A DNA stretch of 21,466 nt from JAGOLU01 sp964542665 (GTDB lineage Bacteria; Patescibacteriota; Microgenomatia; UBA1406; GWC2-37-13): contig CAZIUF010000016.1 in NCBI GenBank assembly GCA_964542665.1, positions 1 through 21,466 on the forward strand. Reading direction: 5' to 3'. The translations under genes were made by a program, and so were the position numbers. Positions 15,810 through 21,466 of the stretch are shown one piece after another (the first letter of the stretch is position 1; every line of letters starts with the position of its first letter). The notes under the pieces are model-generated. The model saw nothing but the letters and a program-made list of their open reading frames with translations. It did no database searches and was not told the DNA's origin.

Positions 15810-16979
15810 ATGAAAGTCATCTGTATTGACGGAAATGAGGCAAATGTCAACCAACCAGTTGGCGTGTCAATCTACACGCTTAACCTACTTCACGAGTTCA
15901 AGCGGTATTCGAGCGACGAGGTGAGATTTTGTACCTACCTCAGACACCATCCACAACTGCATATGCCTCGTGAGAGTAAATATTTTCGATATCGAGTCGT
16001 GTGGGGTCCTATTGGATGGAATCGATTTTTTCTTCCACTTCAGCTGAGGATAGATTACTTGGTACAACGTATCAGGCATATATTTGATATGCGCACGATC
16101 TGGTTTCACTCATTTTTTGCCCCTGCTCACTACGCTCCACCTTGGCTCCCTCCCGGGTGCAAGCTCGTCGTCACTATTCACGACCTCGCCTTTCACTTCT
16201 TTCCTGATGAATTTCTCAAAAAGGACCTGTACAAACTGAAAAGATGGACAGCAGAGGCTGTACACAAGGCTCAACATATCATCGCCGTGTCACAGCACAC
16301 AAAAAATGACATAGTCAAGCAATACCATATCCCTGAGGCCCGAATCCATATGATTCCTAATGGTTTCCGCTTTCAAAAACCAGTTCAAACACATGAAACA
16401 TACACGCCAGGTAACTTTATCATCGGAAAAACGAGCTATCCACTCAAGAGTCGTGAATATGTGCTTTTTGTAAGTACACTCCAACCACGCAAAAATATCA
16501 AGACTCTCCTCTATGCGTTTGCGCTATTTCATAAAGAACAGCCAGACCAGCATCTCGTGATCGTGGGTAAAAAAGGCTGGATGTACGAAGAGATATTTCA
16601 AACAGTACACAAATTGCAGATAGACAACGTTGTCCACTTCACCGGGTATATAAGCGAGCTTGACAAGATGCGACTGTATTCTCATGCACTGTGCTACGTC
16701 CTCCCGTCACTCTATGAGGGATTTGGATTCCCACTCCTAGAGGCCTTTGCTGCGTCGTGTCCTGTACTGTGTAGTAACAACTCATCGCTTCCTGAGGTCG
16801 GTGGCGACGCACCACTCTATTTCAAACCAGATAGTGTCCAAGAGCTTCTCGATCGTCTCAGATTGGTTGAAAAAGACTTTAAGCTATCAAGCAATATGGT
16901 CGATCTTGGTCATGCACGCTTGCGTGAGTACTCATGGGAGAAGTGCGGACAGCAGACACTGGAGGTGTTACTCAAATGA
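15810..16979 (+). CDS. GT4 family glycosyltransferase
   Basis: The 389-residue GT-B enzyme has the N-terminal loop GVSIYTLNLL, LVVTIHDLAFHFFPDEF, AQHIIAVSQHTKNDIVKQYHI and IHMIPNGF. Its C-terminal domain has VLFVSTLQPRKNIKTLLYAF, HLVIVGKKGWMYEEI, VHFTGYISELDKMRLYSHA and PSLYEGFGFPLLEAFAASCPVLCSNNSSLPEV with a full E-x7-E pair. This is the D-inositol-phosphate/mannosyltransferase-like branch of GT4, probably adding a hexose to a lipid-linked glycan. It has its own short-leader promoter and overlaps the FemAB-like gene by ATGA at 16976. A good ribosome binding site for that next gene lies inside its 3' end. Confidence 0.92.
   Translation: MKVICIDGNEANVNQPVGVSIYTLNLLHEFKRYSSDEVRFCTYLRHHPQLHMPRESKYFRYRVVWGPIGWNRFFLPLQLRIDYLVQRIRHIFDMRTIWFHSFFAPAHYAPPWLPPGCKLVVTIHDLAFHFFPDEFLKKDLYKLKRWTAEAVHKAQHIIAVSQHTKNDIVKQYHIPEARIHMIPNGFRFQKPVQTHETYTPGNFIIGKTSYPLKSREYVLFVSTLQPRKNIKTLLYAFALFHKEQPDQHLVIVGKKGWMYEEIFQTVHKLQIDNVVHFTGYISELDKMRLYSHALCYVLPSLYEGFGFPLLEAFAASCPVLCSNNSSLPEVGGDAPLYFKPDSVQELLDRLRLVEKDFKLSSNMVDLGHARLREYSWEKCGQQTLEVLLK
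16961..16966 (+). promoter_or_regulatory. Shine-Dalgarno sequence for the FemAB-like gene
   Basis: GGAGGT lies 9 nt upstream of ATG 16976, inside the end of the preceding GT4 gene. It supports the 16976 start over the longer frame from 16934 and is the clearest ribosome binding site in the window. Confidence 0.75.
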
Positions 16980-18109
16980 TCAAGATCATCACAAACAACG
17001 ATATCGAGTGGAACAACTACGTTTCACATCCTATGCAATCATGGGAATGGGGCGAAGTGCGTAAAAGCGAAGGGAAACAAGTCGTGCGCTTTACAGAAAA
17101 TGTCATTGCGACGAGCGATAGCTACGTAGCAATTTCGTCATCGCATGATATACCAGCTGTCTATCAAATGACTCTCCACCCTATCCCACATACTGGCTAC
17201 TCAATAGGCTATATTCCCAAGTCCTCTTGGCCATCTGATGAGTTTCTCCAATACATCAAGAAATATGCCCAGTCCCACAAGATACTCTTTGTCAAATTCG
17301 AACCAGAAGGAATAGCTAAAGATAATTCTCATTTGATTAACTCACCACATCCATTATTTACTCCATGGACGCAGGTGGTAGACCTTGTTCCTTCAGAGGA
17401 AGAGTTGTTGAAACGCATGCATCCAAAAACGAGGTATAACGCCCGGCTTGCTGAGAAAAAAGGTGTCGTGGTCCAAGAAATGAGTGATGATGCTGGATAC
17501 AAGATATTTGAAAAGCTGTATTTTGACACCTGCAGACGCCAAAAGTATCGTGGTCATACTCCTGCCTACCATCGGACTATTTGGGAACATCTGAATACAG
17601 ACAAACCCCTTCACCCGCCTACAACGGCGGGAGCTTCCCCAAGGAAGCATTCCGTAGTGGGCGATTCTATACTTGATAACAATCCATCCCTTGGGAAGGT
17701 GGATCCGTCAACTGACGGAGACGGAAGGGGTTCACATCTCGCAGCTCGTATTCTGGTTGCTTTCTATCAAGATGAGCCTCTCGCAGCTTTTCAGGTCTGG
17801 CACTTCAAAGATACCATCTATTACACCTATGGTGGGTCGAGTGAGAGTCATCGTCCTCTCATGGCGGCCAATCTCCTCATGTGGGAGGTCATGCGCCTCG
17901 GCAAACGCCTCGGCGCCACCAAGCTCGATATGTGGGGCAGTCTCCCCCCAGATTTTGATGAGTCTGATCCGTGGGCTGGATTCACCCGATTTAAGCAAGG
18001 ATATGGGACTCAGTTTGTACAGTCTCCAGGCTCATACGACCTCACGACCAATACACCTCTCTACCATGTGTATAACCTCGTCCAGTCAATCCGCACGAAA
18101 CTCCTCTGA
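16976..18109 (+). CDS. FemAB/FemX-type aminoacyltransferase (GNAT fold) with an in-frame palindromic-element insert
   Basis: FemAB-type enzymes add amino acids from aminoacyl-tRNA to the stem peptide of lipid II or peptidoglycan; relatives in exopolysaccharide clusters have less certain roles. The 377-residue protein has PMQSWEWGEVRKSEG at the N terminus, LHPIPHTGYSIGYIPKSSWP, the MHPKTRYNARLAEKKGVVV segment conserved in FemABX proteins, and a second GNAT half with ILVAFYQDEPLAAFQVWHFKDTIYYTYGGSS, MAANLLMWEVMRLGKRLGATKLDMWG and GFTRFKQGYGTQFV. Residues about 210-252 (from PLHPP to the GRGSH region) have no family character and are encoded by the 129-bp repeat at 17604-17732, lying in a loop between the two halves. 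Removing the insert leaves about 334 residues, a normal length. The start is set by the ATGA overlap and by GGAGGT at 16961. Confidence 0.9.
   Translation: MIKIITNNDIEWNNYVSHPMQSWEWGEVRKSEGKQVVRFTENVIATSDSYVAISSSHDIPAVYQMTLHPIPHTGYSIGYIPKSSWPSDEFLQYIKKYAQSHKILFVKFEPEGIAKDNSHLINSPHPLFTPWTQVVDLVPSEEELLKRMHPKTRYNARLAEKKGVVVQEMSDDAGYKIFEKLYFDTCRRQKYRGHTPAYHRTIWEHLNTDKPLHPPTTAGASPRKHSVVGDSILDNNPSLGKVDPSTDGDGRGSHLAARILVAFYQDEPLAAFQVWHFKDTIYYTYGGSSESHRPLMAANLLMWEVMRLGKRLGATKLDMWGSLPPDFDESDPWAGFTRFKQGYGTQFVQSPGSYDLTTNTPLYHVYNLVQSIRTKLL
17604..17732 (+). repeat. REPIN-like palindromic element inserted in the FemAB-like gene
   Basis: The element is bounded by 9-bp inverted repeats AACCCCTTC (17604-17612) and GAAGGGGTT (17724-17732). 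The left half holds hairpins CCCGCC/GGCGGG (17614-17619 with 17626-17631) and GCTTCC/GGAAGC (17633-17638 with 17643-17648). The right half holds ATCCA/TGGAT (17682-17686 with 17700-17704) around a CCTT/AAGG hairpin, and TCCGTC/GACGGA (17704-17709 with 17714-17719). The halves are inverted, imperfect copies of one another, separated by a central unique stretch. Length is 129 bp, exactly 43 codons. This is the form of a REP doublet (REPIN) or small palindromic mobile element. No second copy is present in the window. Confidence 0.8.
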
Positions 18110-18121
18110 GTACCTATAGTC

Positions 18122-18150
18122 TTGACAAAGCTCTCTCGCTCTGAGAAAAT
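18122..18150 (+). promoter_or_regulatory. Promoter of the small Cys-containing protein, leaderless
   Basis: TTGACA (18122-18127), a 17-nt spacer and GAAAAT (18145-18150) are followed by 5 nt to ATG 18156. Transcription would begin at or next to the start codon. The perfect -35 and exact spacing support a real gene downstream. Confidence 0.55.
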
Positions 18151-18155
18151 GTTGC

Positions 18156-18515
18156 ATGACATCACATCCTCATCGTGGTGAGTGTAGACAGACATTTCCC
18201 TTAGATGAAGGTATTCGTAGTTGCTATGGCTCAGTGGAGAATTTTGTAGCTCTTGCAGAAGCGGGCGAACAAAATCTTTTGGCTCCTGTTAGAGCAGCAG
18301 AAACTGTTAAGATGATGAGGGTTTGTGTTGGATGTGTTTATCTAAGACCTGAATTAGCACATGATGATCCTGATAAAGCTAAACCCAGCTATTCACCAAC
18401 GCAAGTGGATATCGCCTCGAATGTCCTATCAACACATATGCGCTGTACACACATGATGTCACCTGACTGTTTACAAGAGGGAAAAAAGAATGCAGATCTT
18501 CCATTGACAGAGTAG
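18156..18515 (+). CDS. Small Cys-containing protein of unknown function
   Basis: I do not recognise this 119-residue protein. It has no signal peptide or membrane segment. Six cysteines are present at residues 10, 23, 57, 60, 97 and 105, with a CVGC pair (57/60) and a later HxxCxHxxxxxxxC pattern (His94, Cys97, His99, Cys105), a plausible zinc site. The middle is helical and Ala/Glu-rich, and a Pro/Asp-rich linker follows the CxxC. Supporting a real gene are its own TTGACA-N17-GAAAAT promoter 5 nt upstream, and its placement between the FemAB-like gene and lon with only 33 nt to the convergent lon stop. No function is proposed; a regulator or Zn-dependent accessory protein would be a guess. 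Confidence 0.65.
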   Translation: MTSHPHRGECRQTFPLDEGIRSCYGSVENFVALAEAGEQNLLAPVRAAETVKMMRVCVGCVYLRPELAHDDPDKAKPSYSPTQVDIASNVLSTHMRCTHMMSPDCLQEGKKNADLPLTE

Positions 18516-18548
18516 TAACTACGTAATTTTGGTTGTATCTTTACGGTA

Positions 18549-21011
18549 CTAGCTACTCTTCTTCTCCCCAACTTTCTTCACTGGCATGAGGGCTTTCTCG
18601 AGCACATCCTCGATGCGATCGACAAAGGTGAACTGGATCTCCTGCTTGACCTTTTCTGGCACATCCTCATCATAATCCTTCTTATTCTCCTTGGGTAGCA
18701 AGATGCGCTTGATGCCAGAGCGGTGTGCGGCAAGGACTTTTTCCTTGACTCCGCCGATTTCGGTGATCCGTCCACGGAGCGTCATCTCGCCAGTCATCGC
18801 GAGATATTTATCTACGGGACGCTTGGTGAGTGCTGACACGAGTGCTGTGGTGATTGCTCCACCTGCGGATGGACCATCCTTGGGGGTTGCACCCTCAGGG
18901 ACGTGCACATGAATATCGATTTTACTAAATAAGTCTTTGGCAAGGCCAAACTGTTCATAGTGTGAGCGGATATATGAGAGAGCTGCTTGGCAGGACTCCT
19001 TCATGACATCACCCAGGTTACCGGTGAGTGTCAAAGTGCCCTTGCCCGGCATAGTTGTCACCTCGATAAATAGGATATCTCCACCAGCTTGTGTCCAGGC
19101 CAGACCAGTTGAAATACCGATATAGTCGACATCCTCTATCATCTGGGCAGAGTAGCGAGGTACGCCAAGATACTTTTGTAAATCTGTTGACTTCACATCA
19201 ACTGGGAACTTGAGCGAAGTATCCTCGACGATCTTACGAGCGATCTTACGCATCACATGAGCTATCTCACGTTCGAGATTGCGGACTCCAGCCTCACGCG
19301 TATAGGTCCTGATGATTTGACGCACAGACTCCTCCTCCATGACTACTTGATCAGATTTGACTGCATGGGCTTCTTCTTGCTTTGCGATGATATAGTTTTT
19401 GGCTATATTGTATTTCTCATCCTCGGTATATCCGGCAAAGTGGATGATCTCTAGACGATCCAAGAGCGCTGCAGGGATCGTATCAAGCTGATTGGCTGTG
19501 GTGATGAAAAATACTTCTGACATGTCAAACGGCAGCTCAAGATAATGATCCTCAAATGAGTAGTTCTGTTCAGGATCAAGGAGCTCAAGCAATGCTGAGG
19601 CAGGATCACCTCGATAGTCATTACCGATCTTATCTACCTCGTCAAGCATAAATACAGGATTTTTGACTCCAGCTTGCTTGATCGCTTTGATAAATCGACC
19701 AGGCATCGATCCGACATAGGTGCGGCGATGACCTCTGATTTCAGCCTCATCTCGAACCCCACCAAGTGAAACTTTTACAAACTTGGTATTGAGCGCTTTC
19801 GCGATCGACTTTCCGAGTGATGTTTTACCAACACCTGGAGGTCCGACAAAACACAGAATATTTGGCTGTCTTTCCTTGGGTATGATCGAGTCTTGTTTGA
19901 TTGGGGTAGCTTTCTTTTTCTTCACCTTTTGTTCTTCCTCGGTAGGGAGTGGTGTTGAAGACTCATTTGCTGCCTGAGCCTGTAACTTCAGTACTGCAAG
20001 ATATTCGATGATGCGTTCTTTCACTTTTTTGAGACCATAGTGATCCTCATCGAGTATCTTTTGAGCATATCCAATATCAATATTTTGTGGCGCTCGGGTA
20101 CTCCAAGGCAGTTCTACAACTGTTTCGATATAGCTACGGAGTGATGAGGCCTCAGGGTTGAACTGAGACATACTCTCGAGTCGTTTCAGTTCTTTTTCTA
20201 CTTTTTCTTGTATTTCTCGAGGCATTTTGGCATCTCTGATCTTTTCTTTGAGATCGCGCGTGTCCTTTTCTCCACCTTTTCCACCAAGCTCTTCCTCGAT
20301 CGTCTTCATCTTCTCTCGTAGGATATTTTCACGCATCGTATCATCGATCTTTTCGTTCGTCTTTTTTGAAATATTGTGCTCTATTTCAAGTATTTTGATC
20401 TCCTCAGCAAGCTTGTTTGAGAGCAGGGTAAGTCGAGCCTTGAGATCGTTTTCTTGGAAAATCCGCTGTCTCTCGGATAGCTTCATATCGAGAACTGACA
20501 AAACCTGATATGAGAAAGTAAAGGCATTGTTGATGTACAGGACGTTGATTAGAAAGTTCAAATCAAGCGTTTTGCCCATATTGATGGCCTTTTTGAGATC
20601 AGAAGCTATGTGATGCACAAGAGCCTGGGTCTCTGGGTCGTCATACAGAACTTCGTTGACTTTCTGTACCTGGGCAGTCAGATACGGATCCGACTGGACT
20701 ATAGAGACCAAATCAACCTTTTCTATACCTTTTACTAATATCTGGGTTTCCCCCTTTTCGCCTGGATTCACACGCTCGATCGAGGCTATAACTCCTACTG
20801 GATAGAGATCTCCCAGTTCAGGCTGGTCCTTTGACGTTTTCTGGGTCACGACTAGTATACGATTGTCAGTTTGTATCGCCTGTTGGAGTGCACCAAGGCT
20901 CTTTGGCCTACCCACGATCAACACAGACTCACAGGATGGCATGACTAACGTATCCAGAACAGGCAGCACAGGATAGACTGTTTGTTGAGAGATGATTTGA
21001 GTATCTGACAT
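18549..21011 (-). CDS. lon: ATP-dependent Lon protease
   Basis: Lon degrades misfolded and regulatory proteins in the cytoplasm. From ATG 21011 it is 820 residues, with an N-terminal substrate-binding domain (about 1-210), a coiled-coil-rich middle containing the LREKMKTIEEELGG segment, and an AAA+ domain with Walker A GPPGVGKTS near 390-398 and Walker B VFMLDEVDKIG near 453-461. The peptidase domain has catalytic Ser in DGPSAGG near 714 and Lys in GGVKEKVLAAHRSG near 757, the same 43-residue spacing as E. coli Ser679/Lys722. A charged Lys-rich insertion with KVKKKKATP lies just before Walker A. The longer frame from 21050 is rejected because the TTGACA-N17-TACACT promoter overlaps it. A second promoter under a CIRCE operator lies farther upstream. 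Confidence 0.98.
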   Translation of the reverse strand: MSDTQIISQQTVYPVLPVLDTLVMPSCESVLIVGRPKSLGALQQAIQTDNRILVVTQKTSKDQPELGDLYPVGVIASIERVNPGEKGETQILVKGIEKVDLVSIVQSDPYLTAQVQKVNEVLYDDPETQALVHHIASDLKKAINMGKTLDLNFLINVLYINNAFTFSYQVLSVLDMKLSERQRIFQENDLKARLTLLSNKLAEEIKILEIEHNISKKTNEKIDDTMRENILREKMKTIEEELGGKGGEKDTRDLKEKIRDAKMPREIQEKVEKELKRLESMSQFNPEASSLRSYIETVVELPWSTRAPQNIDIGYAQKILDEDHYGLKKVKERIIEYLAVLKLQAQAANESSTPLPTEEEQKVKKKKATPIKQDSIIPKERQPNILCFVGPPGVGKTSLGKSIAKALNTKFVKVSLGGVRDEAEIRGHRRTYVGSMPGRFIKAIKQAGVKNPVFMLDEVDKIGNDYRGDPASALLELLDPEQNYSFEDHYLELPFDMSEVFFITTANQLDTIPAALLDRLEIIHFAGYTEDEKYNIAKNYIIAKQEEAHAVKSDQVVMEEESVRQIIRTYTREAGVRNLEREIAHVMRKIARKIVEDTSLKFPVDVKSTDLQKYLGVPRYSAQMIEDVDYIGISTGLAWTQAGGDILFIEVTTMPGKGTLTLTGNLGDVMKESCQAALSYIRSHYEQFGLAKDLFSKIDIHVHVPEGATPKDGPSAGGAITTALVSALTKRPVDKYLAMTGEMTLRGRITEIGGVKEKVLAAHRSGIKRILLPKENKKDYDEDVPEKVKQEIQFTFVDRIEDVLEKALMPVKKVGEKKSS

Positions 21012-21021
21012 AAATGTTAGC

Positions 21022-21050
21022 AGTGTACAAACAAGTTTGCTAAATGTCAA
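21022..21050 (-). promoter_or_regulatory. Proximal lon promoter, near-leaderless
   Basis: Minus-strand TTGACA (21045-21050), exactly 17 nt, and TACACT (21022-21027) are followed by 10 nt to ATG 21011. It is the best housekeeping-type promoter in the window. The expected leader is about 3-4 nt with no Shine-Dalgarno sequence. Confidence 0.8.
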
Positions 21051-21167
21051 TGCAAAAGAGGAAATCTAGGCTAAGTCAGAGCAATCACTATATATCCAAA
21101 TAAGGTAAATATAAGCTTTTACTCGTTTTAAAAGTGTCAAAATAAGGTGCAATATTGTATATATAGA

Positions 21168-21179
21168 TTGTTATAACAA
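21168..21179. promoter_or_regulatory. 12-bp perfect palindrome in the lon leader
   Basis: TTGTTATAACAA is a perfect palindrome just downstream of the distal lon promoter. It could be an operator or a chance feature of AT-rich DNA. A second palindrome, AATCATGATT (21183-21192), overlaps the -10 of that promoter. Confidence 0.3.
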
Positions 21180-21189
21180 CCCAATCATG

Positions 21190-21218
21190 ATTATAAAATA
21201 TTTTAGCACTCATGTCGC
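21190..21218 (-). promoter_or_regulatory. Distal lon promoter overlapping the CIRCE operator
   Basis: Minus-strand GCGACA (21213-21218), 17 nt, and the perfect -10 TATAAT (21190-21195). The -35 and most of the spacer fall inside the CIRCE element, the usual layout for HrcA repression. A transcript from here would carry a leader of about 170 nt before the lon ATG. Confidence 0.6.
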
Positions 21219-21229
21219 TTGTCTGCTAA
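21203..21229. promoter_or_regulatory. CIRCE element (HrcA heat-shock repressor operator)
   Basis: TTAGCACTC (21203-21211), a 9-nt spacer and GTCTGCTAA (21221-21229) match the CIRCE consensus TTAGCACTC-N9-GAGTGCTAA at 16 of 18 half-site positions, with exact spacing. The left half is perfect; the right half differs at two bases. It overlaps the -35 of a promoter directed toward lon. CIRCE classically controls groE and dnaK operons; control of lon is inferred from position. Confidence 0.75.
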
Positions 21230-21244
21230 TTTCAACACGTATTT

Positions 21245-21466
21245 TCAGCGAAAACTGTGCTCGAGGTTGACCATATCTCTCTGCATTGAGCTCAAAACGA
21301 GTGGTGTTTTAGCCTCAAGTTGAGGGAGAGCCTCATGATACGGTATAGAATCAGCTTTTTGATACAAAATACCTAGGGGAAAGCGTTCTAAGCTAGGCTC
21401 AACAGACTTAAGCAAGGCAAGAGGTAAGTTTGATTTGTCATATGCATCACCTAGGTAGTAGGTACG
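21245..21466 (-). CDS. C-terminal end of a probable 2-oxoacid:ferredoxin oxidoreductase beta subunit (partial)
   Basis: The minus strand is open from the window edge to a TGA at 21245-21247, giving the last 73 residues of a protein that starts outside the window. The visible end includes YYLGDAYDKSNLPLALLKSVE, then LERFPLGILYQKADSIPYHEALPQL and a short acidic/Val tail. The pattern DxSN...A...xxxPxGIxYxxxxxPxYxExLP resembles the C terminus of KorB/PorB-type beta subunits, which bind thiamine diphosphate and an iron-sulfur cluster and oxidise 2-oxoacids with ferredoxin or flavodoxin as acceptor. The catalytic part is not visible, so this is a resemblance only. A flavodoxin is present elsewhere in the window (5729). 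Confidence 0.5.
   Translation of the reverse strand, partial: RTYYLGDAYDKSNLPLALLKSVEPSLERFPLGILYQKADSIPYHEALPQLEAKTPLVLSSMQRDMVNLEHSFR

Larger units (their letters stand above)
21012..21244. other. lon upstream region (233 nt, AT-rich, no gene)
   Basis: Between the lon start and the partial upstream gene the sequence is AT-rich and has no credible coding frame. It holds the proximal promoter (21022-21050), two short palindromes (21168-21179, 21183-21192), the distal promoter (21190-21218) and the CIRCE element. This is the longest non-coding stretch in the window and seems devoted to lon control. Confidence 0.7.

Noticed and set aside
16934..16975. Longer start for the FemAB-like gene
   Set aside because: It overlaps the preceding GT4 gene by 46 bp, while ATG 16976 has GGAGGT and an ATGA overlap.
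17587..17739. ACATCT direct repeat on both sides of the palindromic element, as a target-site duplication
   Set aside because: The left copy is 11 nt away from the element's inverted repeat, so the match is probably chance.
21012..21050. Longer start for Lon
   Set aside because: The TTGACA-N17-TACACT promoter lies in it and the residues are not Lon-like.
21107..21138. TTGACA followed by TATATT on the minus strand as a third lon promoter
   Set aside because: The spacer is 21 nt, outside the usual 16-18 nt range.
21203..21229. TTAGCA/TGCTAA inverted repeat as the terminator of the upstream partial gene
   Set aside because: The full pattern matches CIRCE with its 9-nt spacing much better, and there is no T-run of terminator type.
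1..21466. CRISPR array, insertion sequence, toxin-antitoxin pair or defence system
   Set aside because: No regularly spaced repeats, transposase, cas-like or nuclease genes were seen on either strand.
1..21466. Recoded TGA (Gracilibacteria/SR1 code)
   Set aside because: TGA ends several genes at natural family lengths, including the PBP, FemAB-like and TruB genes.

Overview
The window reads as a chromosomal segment of a small-genome bacterium, most likely of the Candidate Phyla Radiation (Patescibacteria, perhaps Microgenomates). This placement is inferred from compact gene spacing, a divergent TruB, a DUF2079 membrane protein, and a surface-glycan cluster of GT-C, GT2 and GT4 enzymes; no 16S gene is present to confirm it. 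TGA is used as a true stop in several genes, so the recoded genetic code of Gracilibacteria/SR1 does not apply.

Layout. (1) Positions 1-3334, minus strand: rpsO, pnp and the start of ftsK, a classic RNA-metabolism/division order, with a structured rpsO-pnp intergenic region. (2) 3477-6211, plus: a bifunctional class A penicillin-binding protein overlapping a flavodoxin. (3) 6185-7574, minus: an RmlC-type sugar epimerase followed by TruB. (4) 7692-9092, plus: a DUF2079 membrane protein, then a tRNA with anticodon CAT on the minus strand. (5) 9304-18109, plus: a surface-polysaccharide block holding a GT2 glycosyltransferase, an O-antigen-ligase/polymerase-like membrane protein, a GT39/ArnT-like membrane glycosyltransferase, three GT4 glycosyltransferases and a FemAB-type aminoacyltransferase. 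(6) 18156-18515, plus: a small cysteine-containing protein of unknown function with its own promoter. (7) 18549-21011, minus: lon. (8) 21245-21466, minus: the 3' end of a gene resembling a 2-oxoacid:ferredoxin oxidoreductase beta subunit.

The block in (5) can assemble, polymerise and attach a cell-surface glycan. The nearby PBP and FemAB protein act on peptidoglycan, so much of the window serves the cell envelope. The rest is RNA turnover (PNPase, S15), protein quality control (Lon) and electron transfer (flavodoxin, putative oxidoreductase).

Most notable: (a) a near-consensus CIRCE operator (the HrcA heat-shock repressor site) lies over a sigma70-like promoter upstream of lon, giving lon an apparent second, stress-controlled promoter; (b) a 129-bp REPIN-like palindromic element sits inside the FemAB-like gene, is exactly 43 codons long, and is read through in the only one of its six frames free of stops; (c) many promoters lie only 5-12 nt from the start codon, implying leaderless or near-leaderless mRNAs as a general mode of expression; (d) a long hairpin with an alternative fold lies between rpsO and pnp.
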